Counted from the first letter of the stretch, positions 9,879 to 19,692 are shown. The stretch: 64,000 bases of DNA from Geotalea sp. SG265 (GCF_022808985.1 NZ_JAKZFT010000012.1:58241-122240), one strand, 5' to 3'. Program-made: numbers and translations. Notes: generated by a model from the sequence alone, not told the origin.

Positions 9879-9933
9879 TACATCTCCTCGAAGTGGCAAA
9901 TTAATTTCGTAAAGTGTTGCTAGGAGGATCTCC

Positions 9934-10236
9934 ATGGTATTTGCTGCCAAAGTTTCAGAAGTGCCCCTGTGGGAAAAGAAGGTGGTCACGGTAGAGGGAC
10001 GGGAAATCCTGCTGGTCAATGCAAAAGGCACCATCTACGCCTGCGACAACGAGTGTCCCCATCAATGGGCGCCCATGGCGGGTGGGTTGGTCAAAGATGG
10101 AGAGCGCATTAGTTGTCCACGCCACGGTTATCACTTCAACCTGAAGACCGGTGCCTGCACGGAATATCCAGAATACACTCTGAAAATTTATCCGACCAAG
10201 GTAGAGGGTGAAGATATACTGGTGGAACTCGGTTAA
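9934..10236 (+). CDS. Small Rieske [2Fe-2S] ferredoxin-type protein
   Basis: A 100-aa soluble Rieske domain. Ligands are visible as CPH (Cys41, His43) and CPRH (Cys61, His64) within CDNECPHQWAPMAGG and ISCPRHGYHFNLKTGAC. There is no transmembrane anchor and no signal peptide, so it is cytoplasmic, like NirD or dioxygenase ferredoxin components. AGGAGG precedes ATG 9934. No partner oxygenase or reductase gene is adjacent; it follows purT by 55 bp and may share its transcript. Its electron-transfer partner cannot be named from the sequence. Confidence 0.88.
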   Translation: MVFAAKVSEVPLWEKKVVTVEGREILLVNAKGTIYACDNECPHQWAPMAGGLVKDGERISCPRHGYHFNLKTGACTEYPEYTLKIYPTKVEGEDILVELG

Positions 10237-10254
10237 CGCTGGCGAAAAAACTCC

Positions 10255-10283
10255 TTGACTTACTGGACTTTTTTCGTTATCTA
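10255..10283 (+). promoter_or_regulatory. Promoter for rplU-rpmA(-obgE)
   Basis: TTGACT (10255-10260), a 17-bp spacer, TATCTA (10278-10283); start expected near 10290, about 37 nt before rplU. Confidence 0.55.
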
Positions 10284-10326
10284 TGACTGCTCTTTGTAAA
10301 AACTTGCGATAAAGGTGGTGAAGTAC

Positions 10327-10635
10327 ATGTACGCAGTAGTGAGAACCGGAGGGAAGCAATACAAAGTTTCCGAAGGCGACTTTCTGAAAGTCGAAAAACT
10401 TGAGGGTGCGGTAGGCGATACCGTTAATCTCTCTGAAGTCCTGATGGTTGGCGGCGATAAGGTTGCAATCGGAACACCTTTAGTGCCCAGCGCCTCTGTG
10501 GTCGGCAAAATCGTCGAGCAGGGCAAAGACAAGAAGATCCTCGTCTTCAAGTCCAAGCGCCGGAAGGATTCCAGGAAACTTAACGGGCACCGTCAACTCA
10601 GAACCATCATCAAGATCGAGAAGATCAACGCCTAG
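10327..10635 (+). CDS. rplU: 50S ribosomal protein L21
   Basis: A 102-aa protein of the large ribosomal subunit. It begins [18 protein letters not shown] and ends with the conserved [27 protein letters not shown] 10327 follows AAAGGTGG with good spacing; a GTG at 10315 lies within that ribosome-binding site and is rejected. It is first in the conserved rplU-rpmA-obgE order. Confidence 0.97.
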   Translation: MYAVVRTGGKQYKVSEGDFLKVEKLEGAVGDTVNLSEVLMVGGDKVAIGTPLVPSASVVGKIVEQGKDKKILVFKSKRRKDSRKLNGHRQLRTIIKIEKINA

Positions 10636-10688
10636 GAAATAGATTAAGCGGCGGCTGCAACCGTGGCGCCGTCAGGAGGAGTAGAAAA

Positions 10689-10946
10689 ATGGCACATAAG
10701 AAAGGCGTCGGCAGTTCCAGGAACGGCCGCGATTCAGACGGCCAAAGGCTTGGCTGCAAGAAATTTGGCGGCGAGCACGTCAAAGCCGGCAACATCATCT
10801 ATCGCCAGCACGGCACCAAGATCCACCCTGGCAACAACGTTGGTCTTGGCAAGGACTACACCCTCTTCGCCCTTATCGAGGGCGTGGTGAAGTTCGAGCG
10901 GATGGGGCGTGACCGGAAAAAGGTCTCCGTTTACCCCGCCAGCTAA
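10689..10946 (+). CDS. rpmA: 50S ribosomal protein L27
   Basis: An 85-aa protein near the peptidyl-transferase centre. It begins [29 protein letters not shown], without the N-terminal extension cleaved in Firmicutes. GGAGGAG precedes the ATG. It lies 53 bp after rplU and is followed by a hairpin before obgE. Confidence 0.97.
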   Translation: MAHKKGVGSSRNGRDSDGQRLGCKKFGGEHVKAGNIIYRQHGTKIHPGNNVGLGKDYTLFALIEGVVKFERMGRDRKKVSVYPAS

Positions 10947-10958
10947 AAGCGCAGTTGA

Positions 10959-12038
<1,080 letters not shown>

Positions 12039-12145
12039 GTTGCTGCTAGCCGCATCCTTTAGGAAAATGGTTTCGGCAGCAGCGGCAGTTGATGTATGAT
12101 TGATACTTCAGGAAAAATTAGTTCATCGGGAGCTCCAGGACGTTA

Positions 12146-12313
12146 AGGCAGTCGCGACATCGTCCGTTCGCTCTGTCGCCACAGCTGCAGACCTTGCGGT
12201 GTCGCCCGTGTAATGGCGCACGGTGCTTAAAGTGACGGATCATCTTCGCTCAACATGCGGCGGGTTTCCGCTCGCCGCTGTAGCTCGTCGCTCACTCCCG
12301 ATGCCACGACTGC
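12146..12313 (-). repeat. Dispersed 168-bp repeat, copy A (minus orientation)
   Basis: The reverse complement of this interval aligns over its whole length with 32694-32861 at roughly 80% identity by eye. Both ends are conserved (GCAGTCGTGGCATCGGGAG at one end, CGGACGATGTCGCG near the other), with a divergent centre. An internal stem GCGGCG/CGCCGC with a 10-nt loop is kept in both copies. It fills most of the 339-bp gap between obgE and hemB; nothing else is recognisable there apart from the hemB ribosome-binding site. Confidence 0.8.
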
Positions 12314-12377
12314 TGTCCCTGGGATTTCTTAAGAACCAAAAAATTGAGCGGCAATTCTTGATAAAGGAGAAACAGTC

Positions 12378-13391
12378 ATGTTCTATCCCACATTCCGTGC
12401 CCGTCGCATCAGAGGCAAAGAAGTCTTCCGCAACATGGTCCGCGAGACCTCCCTCTCCACCAACGATCTGATCTACCCCATGTTTTCCGCCTTCGGCAAA
12501 GGGATCAAGAAGGAAATTTCTTCGATGCCGGGCATTTATCAGCAATCAATTGAAAATATCGTCGCCGAAGCCCAGGAGGCCTATGAACTGGGGGTTCCGG
12601 CGGTGATCCTCTTCGGCATTCCCGAAACTAAGGATGCAGTGGGAAGCGACGCCTATGCCGAGCATGGCATCATCCAGGAGACAATCCGCGCCCTGAAAAA
12701 AGAGGTACCCAAGCTGGCGGTCATCACCGACGTCTGCATGTGCGAGTACACCGACCACGGCCACTGCGGCATCATCAAGGATGGCGACGTGGACAACGAC
12801 GAAACTCTGGAACTCCTGGCCAAGGAGGCGCTCTCCCATGCCCAGGCCGGTGCCGACATGGTCGCCCCTTCGGACATGATGGACGGTCGGGTCATGGCCA
12901 TCCGCGAGGCGCTGGATAATAACGGCTACAAGCACATTCCGGTCATGAGCTACGCGGTGAAGTATGCCTCCGGCTACTACGGCCCATTCCGGGAAGCGGC
13001 AGAATCCACTCCCCAGTTCGGCGACCGCCGCTCCTATCAAATGGACCCGGCCAATCGCCTGGAGGCGTTCCGCGAGGCCCAGATGGACGTGGAGGAGGGT
13101 GCGGACATCATCATGGTCAAACCGGGACTGCCGTATCTGGACGTCGTCAGGGAGATGCGCAATCAGTTCAACCTGCCGGTGGCTGTGTACAACGTTTCCG
13201 GCGAATACAGCATGATCAAGGCGGCGGCGCAAATGGGGTGGATCGACGAGGACCGGGTAACTATGGAGACGATGATGTCCTTCAAGCGGGCCGGCGCCGA
13301 TCTGATCCTTACCTATCACGCCAAGGAAGTGGCCAAACTCCTGCACAAGGGGTATGAAATAGATCGCGCAAGCCGCTGTGGCTGCCCGTAA
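12378..13391 (+). CDS. hemB: Delta-aminolevulinic acid dehydratase (porphobilinogen synthase)
   Basis: A 337-aa enzyme joining two 5-aminolevulinate molecules to porphobilinogen in tetrapyrrole synthesis, needed for haem and cobalamin. Schiff-base lysines are Lys195 ([17 protein letters not shown]) and Lys248 ([10 protein letters not shown]). A Cys-type zinc site is present: Cys120, Cys122 and Cys130 in [13 protein letters not shown], as in the Zn-dependent enterobacterial enzyme. AAAGGAG precedes ATG 12378. It is expressed on its own and closed by a strong terminator. Cytochrome-rich Geobacter species require a high haem flux. Confidence 0.97.
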   Translation: MFYPTFRARRIRGKEVFRNMVRETSLSTNDLIYPMFSAFGKGIKKEISSMPGIYQQSIENIVAEAQEAYELGVPAVILFGIPETKDAVGSDAYAEHGIIQETIRALKKEVPKLAVITDVCMCEYTDHGHCGIIKDGDVDNDETLELLAKEALSHAQAGADMVAPSDMMDGRVMAIREALDNNGYKHIPVMSYAVKYASGYYGPFREAAESTPQFGDRRSYQMDPANRLEAFREAQMDVEEGADIIMVKPGLPYLDVVREMRNQFNLPVAVYNVSGEYSMIKAAAQMGWIDEDRVTMETMMSFKRAGADLILTYHAKEVAKLLHKGYEIDRASRCGCP

Positions 13392-13412
13392 AAAATGTAA
13401 AAGAAGGAACTG

Positions 13413-13443
13413 AAAAAGCCTGCGAGCACCGCAGGCTTTTTTA
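13413..13443 (+). terminator. Rho-independent terminator after hemB
   Basis: AAAAAGCCTGCG and CGCAGGCTTTTT pair across a 4-nt loop, followed by a T-run. The A-run on the left also permits function on the minus strand. Confidence 0.9.
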
Positions 13444-13671
13444 TTGCCGTCTTCACTAATGGCAGCAGACGGCGGTGGAGGCTTGTCCATTCCGGGGGAG
13501 CCGGAGCTGCGGACCTGTTCCAACGCCTTCAATGCCGAAGATATAAGAGTTAATGCTGCTTTTGTCCGCTGAATTCTTAACGGCGAGTGTCCGCTCGCAG
13601 CTCAGTCTCACCCTGCATTCCCCAGCCTCCACCGCCTCCGGCCTTATCTGTAGCACTATGGAATCCATCTC

Positions 13672-14004
13672 TTACGCTCGGATCATCACCAGCAGCATTT
13701 TGAAGCTCTCTATCCCCTTCAGTGCATGGGGCTTGTTGGCAGGCATGATGATCATCTGCCCGGCGTTCACCCTGTGCGGTTCCCCTGCTATGGTGATCTC
13801 CGCCTCGCCGTCGAGTATCTGGACGAAGGCGTCGAAGGGGGCGGTATGTTCGCTCAGTCCCTGCCCCTCGTCGAAGGCAAAGACCGTGATGGTTCCCACC
13901 TGCTTGTCGATCAGGGTCCTGCTGACCACGGTCCCTTCCTGGTAGCCGACCAAATCATTCAAGGTCAGAGCCTTGCCGATCAATCCCTCTCTTTTCTCTC
14001 CCAT
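13672..14004 (-). CDS. Small cupin-domain protein
   Basis: A 110-aa single-domain cupin. Visible cupin motifs are SEHTAPFDAFVQILDGEAEITIAGEPHRVNAGQMIIMPANKPHAL, giving the metal-binding His pair and Glu/Asp of motif 1 and the His of motif 2. ATG 14004 follows GAGAGGAG; the longer frame extending to 14601 runs antisense through the next gene and is rejected. It is divergent from the metallo-beta-lactamase-fold gene with about 100 bp between them. Substrate unknown. A 70-codon frame starts 4 bp after its stop but has no convincing support. Confidence 0.85.
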   Translation of the reverse strand: MGEKREGLIGKALTLNDLVGYQEGTVVSRTLIDKQVGTITVFAFDEGQGLSEHTAPFDAFVQILDGEAEITIAGEPHRVNAGQMIIMPANKPHALKGIESFKMLLVMIRA

Positions 14005-14106
14005 CTCTTTCTCCTCTCGAAAAATTCCCTTTCCTGCTGACTTCAAGCTTAGCCCCAGTGCCATTGAATTCAATTGATGCAGGTCAAGATATGTTATATT
14101 TGCATC

Positions 14107-15216
14107 ATGAAACGACGTCTGCCGTTCCGCTACCTTGAGCCCACCTTTTTCGCCGGCCTGCTGGACGACCCTTTGCTGCTGGTCAATGTCCGGCCGTGGG
14201 GGAGGGCTCTGCTCTTCGATTGCGGGCAACTTCACCATCTGGCAAAGCGTGTGCTGAGATCCATCAATGCCATTTTCATCAGCCATGCCCATATGGACCA
14301 CTTCATGGGCATGGATACCTTCATCCGCCACAACCATGTCTCCCCCAGAAGCGTCGACATCTTCGGCCCTCCCGGCATAACCGAGCGGATGGAGTCGAAG
14401 CTGCGAAGCTATGACTGGAATCTTTCCGAGCCCTACTGGTGTACCTTTCGCGTCCACGAGATTCATGCCGGCCACTGGGCCACAACGGCCTTTTCCGGTG
14501 CCGGCGGCTTCCGGCGTCAACCGCCGCAAAGCCGGCCACTGGAGGGCGAAGCGGTCTATGAAAATCCATGGCTCAAGGTGGAGGCAATTTCGTGCGATCA
14601 CAAGATCCCCTCACTGATCTTTAAAGTAACGGAGCGGGAATCGTTTGCCATTGACGAGGAAAAAATGGCCGCGGCCGGACTGGTAAAGGGGGAGTGGCTC
14701 AGGCAGTTGAAGAAGCATTTTTATGGCAGGGCAGGTGGGGACGGACTGTTAAGGGTGGCGAGGCTACAGGGGGGAGAGATCGTTTCCGAGGAGGTTCACG
14801 ACCTGGATGGGCTTTATGCTTCCATTCGCCGGAGGCAGCGGCCTGCTTCCATAGGCTATGTAACCGATGTGGGTTTTACCGAAGAAAATCTGGCCCGGAT
14901 GGAGAGGTTCCTGGGAGGGGTCACGCTGCTGGTCTGCGAGTGCTCCTTCATTGCCGAGGACCGGGACAAGGCACGTGCTTCCTACCACCTCTGCACGGCG
15001 GACCTGAACTGCATCATCGAACGTCTCAGGCCCCGCTTTGTTTTACCCATGCACCTATCGAAGGCATATCTGGAGCGGAGTCGGCTTGTATACCGGCAAC
15101 TGATGGCGCCCCCAGGGGTGACCGTGCTGAAAGTAACGGATCGAGTGACGCCCCGTCCACTTGCGGCCTGGGAGGTTCCTCAGCCGGAGTGGAGCCCTGT
15201 TGACAGCCGAGGGTGA
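14107..15216 (+). CDS. Metallo-beta-lactamase-fold hydrolase (RNase Z-like)
   Basis: A 369-aa protein. The metal site HxHxDH is visible as ISHAHMDHFMGMDTFIRH, followed by SVDIFGPPGI, AISCDHKIPSLIFKV, YVTDVGFTEEN and the C-terminal LPMHLSK, an arrangement seen in RNase Z/ElaC-like phosphodiesterases. It is longer than bacterial RNase Z (about 305 aa), with an insert near residues 150-250. Whether it processes tRNA 3' ends or hydrolyses another phosphodiester cannot be told. ATG 14107 is chosen; an in-frame ATG at 14074 is possible. Its 3' end overlaps the convergent histidine kinase frame by 191 bp. Confidence 0.85.
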   Translation: MKRRLPFRYLEPTFFAGLLDDPLLLVNVRPWGRALLFDCGQLHHLAKRVLRSINAIFISHAHMDHFMGMDTFIRHNHVSPRSVDIFGPPGITERMESKLRSYDWNLSEPYWCTFRVHEIHAGHWATTAFSGAGGFRRQPPQSRPLEGEAVYENPWLKVEAISCDHKIPSLIFKVTERESFAIDEEKMAAAGLVKGEWLRQLKKHFYGRAGGDGLLRVARLQGGEIVSEEVHDLDGLYASIRRRQRPASIGYVTDVGFTEENLARMERFLGGVTLLVCECSFIAEDRDKARASYHLCTADLNCIIERLRPRFVLPMHLSKAYLERSRLVYRQLMAPPGVTVLKVTDRVTPRPLAAWEVPQPEWSPVDSRG

Positions 15217-17398
15217 AAAAGAAGGAGGCTCCCTTGCCGGGAGCGCTTTCTGCCCAGACCCTGCCGCCGTGCCGCTGGATGATGCGTTGGACGATGGCAA
15301 GACCGACACCGTTTCCCGAGAATTCATGCTCGCTGTGCAGTCGCTGGAATGGAATGAATAACTTATCGGCATGGGCCATGCTGAAGCCGGCCCCGTTGTC
15401 ACGGATATGGAAAACCGTGATATCCTCTTCATCCGTACTGAAAAACTCGATTAGTGCATCGGGGACCTGGGCGGTATATTTCCATGCATTGCCGAAGAGA
15501 TTCTCAATAACCGAGCGAATCAGCCTCGGGTCCCCCTTAACCGCCATTCCCTCCTTAATTAGGAAGGAGACCTTTCTCTCAGGATGGGTAATGTGCAGTT
15601 CGGCGGTGACAACGGTAGCAAGTTCGCTCAGGTTGACCTCTTCGTACTGCAGTTCGCTTTGGCTGATTCTGAAAAAACCGAGCATGGCGTCGATAATCTG
15701 TTCCATGCGCCGGCCGCTGCTGATGATAACCTCCACGTATTTCTGCCCCTGTTCGTCGAGCTTTTTCCCCCAGTCGTCGAGCAGGAGTTGGCTATAGCCA
15801 TAGATGGTGCGCAGCGGCGAGCGCAGGTCGTGGGAAACCGAATAACTGAAGGATACCAGTTCCTGGCAGGCCTCGACGAGCATCTCCGTCCGCTCGGCCA
15901 CCCGCCGTTCCAGTTCGGAATTCAACCGCAGGATCTCTCTTTCTGCTTCCTTGCGTGCGGAAATGTCGCGTACTGCTTCAATTGCCCCGACAACGGCGCC
16001 GCTGCCGTCTTTCAGTGGAGAGACGGTAATCTCCACATGCTTGGCCTGTCCTTCATGCTGGATCAACCGTACGGTGCTGTGTACTTGCAGATCGCGGATC
16101 GCCATGGCTGTCGGGCAATCCTGGCAAACCTGGGGCTGTTTTTCGTATGCCCGATGGCAGTATTCGCCCAGATGATCGCCATAAAGCTTCTTATGGATCT
16201 GGTTTTGATAGACGATTCTATGGTCGGCATTCTGGATGGTCAAACCGTCGCCGAGGCAGGATAGGATTGCTTCGAGCTTGTTCCGTTCATCCAGAAGATT
16301 TTCCGCAACCATCTTCTGCTCGGTGACGTCGGCGACAATGACGTAGAGAATGCTTTCCTGGGGGGCCGGCTGGAGGTGCCATTGTAGCCAGCGCTCGGGG
16401 CGGTGGGGTGGCGCGTATTTCTTTTCAAAACAGAGGGGAAATAGCTCACCGTTTTCGGGTATGAAGGAGAGATTGCCATCCTGCCGGGTTTCAAAGCCGA
16501 ATTCTGTCAGCCGGCGCCCCTTGAGTTCATCGGGAGGTACACCGATAATCTGGCGGGAGGCCGGGCTGGCGAGGATGAAGGTGCCGTCGAAACGGATCAG
16601 CCCCAGCAACCCCGGGCTCAGGTTGAAGATGTTCTTTACCATCCGTTCGGCTTCAGCCATGCGTCTGCTGAGGTCTCCCAAGTAAGTCCCCAGAAACAAC
16701 GGAATGGCCCAGATGTGCAGATTGTGCCGGATTGGGGCGTAGACAGCCACATGCCTTTCATTGCTGATGATATTGAAGATCATCAGGAATTCGTCGAAAA
16801 ACAGGAAGATGAAGCCACACAGCAGTGCCTTTGAGACCTGTTTGCCCTGGGCTGCGGAAGATATGAAGGCCCCCAGGACGATCCCCATAAAGATGGCTGC
16901 AGCAGAGCGGAACGCCATGTCGCCCCAAAATCGGCCGAAAGATATACCTGGGTGGTCGGCCAGGAAGCCAGGCCACTGGAAGGTCGTCAGCAGGTACAAC
17001 ACCAGGGTCGTGAAGGTGCTGAATGCGAGGAAAGGGCGTGAGAAATTCGGAGAGTTCAGCTGGTAGTTGAGAAATGCGTAGCCGATGAAAAGGCCCGAGA
17101 TCATGGTGGCGGCATGTTCCAGGGGCGGGTAATAGTTGTACATGAAGTCGAAAGGTACCACTTGCCGCCAGGCACCATATTCGGCGGTGAACATCAGCAT
17201 TTCCCGCGCCATGCCCAGAGTGGAAGCAATGCCGACCCAGAGGTCTTTGCTATTCCTGCTCCTCAGAAATTCCCGGTATGCCACCCCTGCAAGAACGGCC
17301 CAGAAGAATGTGGGCAGAAGAAAACGCACGACGACGTTGCCCGGTTCGCCACCCTTTCCTCCGCCGAATTGGGCAAGTATTTCCAGAATTTCGGTCAT
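15026..17398 (-). CDS. Membrane sensor histidine kinase with multi-TM N-domain and two PAS domains
   Basis: A 790-aa kinase. Residues 1-240 contain about seven hydrophobic helices (for example VVVRFLLPTFFWAVLAGVAY and AIFMGIVLGAFISS), an integral-membrane sensor module. Two PAS-like domains follow (NIFNLSPGLLGLIRFDGTFILA and LEAILSCLGDGLTIQNADHRIVYQN, the latter with CHRAYEKQPQVCQDCP). HisKA is SYSVSHDLRSPLRTIYGYSQLL (phospho-accepting His), then HATPase N and G boxes (VIENLFGNAWKYTA, FHIRDNGAGF, GNGVGLAIVQRII). The kinase proper ends at about GASFFFTLG; the final 60 residues are an unusual tail overlapping the MBL-fold gene. It lies 63 bp downstream of the CHASE3 kinase gene. No response regulator is adjacent. 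Confidence 0.88.
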   Translation of the reverse strand: MTEILEILAQFGGGKGGEPGNVVVRFLLPTFFWAVLAGVAYREFLRSRNSKDLWVGIASTLGMAREMLMFTAEYGAWRQVVPFDFMYNYYPPLEHAATMISGLFIGYAFLNYQLNSPNFSRPFLAFSTFTTLVLYLLTTFQWPGFLADHPGISFGRFWGDMAFRSAAAIFMGIVLGAFISSAAQGKQVSKALLCGFIFLFFDEFLMIFNIISNERHVAVYAPIRHNLHIWAIPLFLGTYLGDLSRRMAEAERMVKNIFNLSPGLLGLIRFDGTFILASPASRQIIGVPPDELKGRRLTEFGFETRQDGNLSFIPENGELFPLCFEKKYAPPHRPERWLQWHLQPAPQESILYVIVADVTEQKMVAENLLDERNKLEAILSCLGDGLTIQNADHRIVYQNQIHKKLYGDHLGEYCHRAYEKQPQVCQDCPTAMAIRDLQVHSTVRLIQHEGQAKHVEITVSPLKDGSGAVVGAIEAVRDISARKEAEREILRLNSELERRVAERTEMLVEACQELVSFSYSVSHDLRSPLRTIYGYSQLLLDDWGKKLDEQGQKYVEVIISSGRRMEQIIDAMLGFFRISQSELQYEEVNLSELATVVTAELHITHPERKVSFLIKEGMAVKGDPRLIRSVIENLFGNAWKYTAQVPDALIEFFSTDEEDITVFHIRDNGAGFSMAHADKLFIPFQRLHSEHEFSGNGVGLAIVQRIIQRHGGRVWAESAPGKGASFFFTLGCQQGSTPAEEPPRPQVDGASLDPLLSARSPLGAPSVAGIQADSAPDMPSIGAWVKQSGA

Positions 17399-17461
17399 AG
17401 CGGATGTCTCCTTTCAGGCAATGACTGTCGTACGGAAGAGCCGGTGACGTGTATGGGAAAA

Positions 17462-18832
17462 TCAGCCGAGGGTGAAATAAAAAGTCGCTCCACCGTTAAC
17501 CATGCCTTCTCCCCAGACATCTCCACCGTGCCGTTCGACGATTTGCTTCACTGCGGCGAGGCCGATTCCTGTTCCCTCGAAACTGTCGGATTTGTGAAGG
17601 CGCTGGAATGCTTCGAATAGCTTGCCGGCAAAGGCGGAGTCGAATCCGATGCCGTTATCGCCGATGAAAAAGGTTCTGCCTCGATCGAGCTCCATGCAGC
17701 CGAACCGGATGATGGCCTCCCGGTTGTTGGCGGTGTACTTCCAGGCATTGTCCAGCAGGTTGAGCAGCGCTTTCCGCAACAATCGCGAATCGCCCCAGGC
17801 GGTAAGATCGTCCTCTATAAAAAAGCGGACAACACGTTCAGGGGCCTGCACCTGAAGGTTGTGGGCGATGGCGCGTGCCACGCTGGTCAGGTCCACCTGC
17901 TCGCGCCTCATTTCCGTGCGCGACACCATGGACAGGTCGAGAAGATTTTCGATGAGGGTCCCCATGCTGACACTGGAGGAACAGAGGCGGTTCAGGTACG
18001 TCCGCCCCTCATCGTCCAGGACAGGGCCGTATTGTTCCAGCAGCAGCTGGCTGTAGGCATTTATGTGCCGCAACGGCGCCCGCAGATCATGGGAGACCGA
18101 GTAACAGAACGATTCCAAGGAGCGGTTGGCCCGCTCCAGCATGGAGGCGCGCCGCTCCAGATCGTCGTTCAGGTGCCGAATCTCTGCCTCGATCTCCTTA
18201 CGGTCGTTGACAAAACGGTTGATGGCATAGAAACCGGAGGCCAGAAGCAGCAGGTAGAGGAGCGTTCCGGCTATGATGGTGATCATAGTGATGCTGTTTT
18301 GTCGCTTCCAACAGGAAATCCTTTTTTCCAGCAGCTCCGCTTCTGCCTTTTCCATTCTTTCGGTTACTCTGCGGATATGGTCCATGCTTTCTTTGCCGCT
18401 TCCCACAAGGACCATTTGCTGTGCTGTGGCAAAACCGGTGGTCTTGCGCAGTTTGATGGTTTTGTCCAGTTCCGCGAACTTGGCGGCAATGATCGGTTTC
18501 AGCTGGTTGAAATACTCCAGTTGCGGCCGGTTTGCGGATATCAGCTGCTCCAGCTTGGCAAGGCTTTCGGCAATGGATGCCTCAGCGGCCAGGTACGGTG
18601 CCAGGTATTTTTCGTCCCCCGTAATGATAAAACCGCGTTGGCCGGTCTCGGCATCTTTCATTACCGAAAGGATCGCTTCCAGCTCTTTCTGAACCTCGTA
18701 GGAACGCACGATGTCGCGATTGGCATCGAAGAGCCTGAAGGCATTCCGGTAGGAGGTCAGACTGATAATGATCAGGATCATGACAATGGCGGAAAAGAAA
18801 AGAGCCATTTTGTTGTGAATGGACCAATGCAT
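17462..18832 (-). CDS. CHASE3-domain sensor histidine kinase
   Basis: A 456-aa kinase. There is a transmembrane helix at about residues 8-27 and an extracytoplasmic CHASE3 domain (ETGQRGFIITGDEKYLAPY is the typical signature). A second transmembrane segment is at about 183-203 (ITMITIIAGTLLYLLLLASGFY), followed by a coiled linker. HisKA is SFCYSVSHDLRAPLRHINAYSQLL; HATPase motifs are LLNLLDNAWKYTANN, IGDNGIGFD, and EGTGIGLAAVKQIVERHGG. It is first gene of a two-kinase minus-strand operon and is preceded by a leader containing an intrinsic terminator. No receiver protein is adjacent, so the partner is unknown. The dimerisation and ATPase domains are closely similar to those of the neighbour, suggesting duplication. 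Confidence 0.9.
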   Translation of the reverse strand: MHWSIHNKMALFFSAIVMILIIISLTSYRNAFRLFDANRDIVRSYEVQKELEAILSVMKDAETGQRGFIITGDEKYLAPYLAAEASIAESLAKLEQLISANRPQLEYFNQLKPIIAAKFAELDKTIKLRKTTGFATAQQMVLVGSGKESMDHIRRVTERMEKAEAELLEKRISCWKRQNSITMITIIAGTLLYLLLLASGFYAINRFVNDRKEIEAEIRHLNDDLERRASMLERANRSLESFCYSVSHDLRAPLRHINAYSQLLLEQYGPVLDDEGRTYLNRLCSSSVSMGTLIENLLDLSMVSRTEMRREQVDLTSVARAIAHNLQVQAPERVVRFFIEDDLTAWGDSRLLRKALLNLLDNAWKYTANNREAIIRFGCMELDRGRTFFIGDNGIGFDSAFAGKLFEAFQRLHKSDSFEGTGIGLAAVKQIVERHGGDVWGEGMVNGGATFYFTLG

Positions 18833-18960
18833 CGGTGCCTCGGCTGGAAGTTAAAAAAAACCGCTTCAACCAGCGTCAGCTGGAGGAAAGCGGTTTTACC
18901 CAATGTTGCCGATAAGGGATGGAGACCAATTCGCACTCCGGTAGAGAGGATTAAATTTTC
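18833..18960 (-). promoter_or_regulatory. Leader of kinase operon with intrinsic terminator (putative attenuator)
   Basis: The roughly 128-nt 5' leader holds AAAACCGCTT ... CCAGC/GCTGG ... AAGCGG followed by eight T residues (18853-18897), a complete intrinsic terminator located between the promoter and the start codon. No minus-strand gene lies just upstream that it could terminate. That arrangement suggests transcription attenuation. The ligand, protein or antiterminator is unknown; the leader does not match any riboswitch I recognise. Confidence 0.5.
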
Positions 18961-18966
18961 TACATC

Positions 18967-18995
18967 AAAATAGACTCGTGCAATGGGGGTGTCAA
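18967..18995 (-). promoter_or_regulatory. Sigma-70 promoter of the histidine kinase operon
   Basis: On the minus strand TTGACA (18990-18995), a 17-bp spacer and TATTTT (18967-18972); predicted start about 18960. Confidence 0.65.
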
Positions 18996-19126
18996 TACAA
19001 AAATGTCGGAGAAAGAAATGGTGTCCATGGCTGCACTGGGCGGAAGTGCGGCTCCTCGAATAGGGCCCCCGGGGCGCCATGACGGTTGTAGTGGAAATCG
19101 GGTCGTTTTTTTGCTACAAGGCAGGA

Positions 19127-19492
19127 ATGCAAAACGGATCAGAGAAAAACTCAAGACTGGTATATTCATCGGAGCAGGGGCGGATCTGCCCCGAATGCGG
19201 CAAGGCGGTCGGCGGATGCATTTGTCGGAAGAAAGCGCTGAAAGGCCCCGGCGACGGCATCGTCCGAGTCCAGCGGGAAACAAAGGGGCGTGGCGGCAAG
19301 ACTGTGACAGTTATTACCGGCCTTCCGGGAGATGACAACGCATTGAAAGCAATTTCCGGGGAATTGAAACGCCGTTGCGGCACTGGTGGCACGGTCAAGG
19401 ATGGGGTCATCGAGATCCAGGGAGACCACCGGGAACTGCTGCTGGCGGAGCTGGAAAAGAAAGGTTACAAGGTCAAGCGGGCAGGTGGGTAA
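19127..19492 (+). CDS. SUI1/eIF1-like translation factor (YciH family)
   Basis: A 121-aa protein. N-terminal Cys residues (ICPECGKAVGGCIC) suggest a small zinc knuckle. The SUI1 core follows: VRVQRETKGRGGKTVTVITGLPGDDNALKAISGELKRRCGTGGTVKDGVIEIQGDHRELLLAELEKKGYKVKRAGG, with the conserved basic GRGGK loop. Homologues affect start-site fidelity on the 30S subunit. ATG 19127 follows AAGGCAGGA; an upstream ATG at 19079 is less likely. Its stop lies 2 bp from the stop of the convergent S4 gene. Confidence 0.9.
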   Translation: MQNGSEKNSRLVYSSEQGRICPECGKAVGGCICRKKALKGPGDGIVRVQRETKGRGGKTVTVITGLPGDDNALKAISGELKRRCGTGGTVKDGVIEIQGDHRELLLAELEKKGYKVKRAGG

Positions 19493-19494
19493 CG

Positions 19495-19692
19495 TTATTC
19501 CACCTGGTACGAGGCCCCCTCCAGGGTTACGCGGTCACCGGGCCGCAGTTTCCTGCCGCGCCGCTGCTCCACCTCGCCGTTGACCTCAACCAGCCCCTCG
19601 CTGATGATGATCTTGGCCTCCCCTCCCGAAGAAACCGCATTGACTGCCTTCAGAAAACTGTCAAGCTTGATGTATTCCGTATCTATCTTCAT
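19495..19692 (-). CDS. S4-domain RNA-binding protein (YaaA-like)
   Basis: A 65-aa stand-alone S4 domain: IKLDSFLKAVNAVSSGGEAKIIISEGLVEVNGEVEQRRGRKLRPGDRVTLEG. This is the small S4 family seen near dnaA in Firmicutes and elsewhere in Proteobacteria; it binds structured RNA but its target is unknown. ATG 19692 has GGAGG immediately upstream; the ATG at 19704 contains part of that site and is not favoured. It is divergent from the elongation factor P-like gene. Confidence 0.88.
   Translation of the reverse strand: MKIDTEYIKLDSFLKAVNAVSSGGEAKIIISEGLVEVNGEVEQRRGRKLRPGDRVTLEGASYQVE

Noticed and set aside
12039..12377. Coding ORF (12240-12545 minus) between obgE and hemB
   Set aside because: Its second half is antisense to hemB and its first half is the dispersed repeat; no independent support for translation.
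13456..13668. 70-codon minus-strand ORF just after the cupin gene
   Set aside because: It starts 4 bp after the cupin stop but has no clear Shine-Dalgarno, no recognisable domain and biased shadow-like composition.
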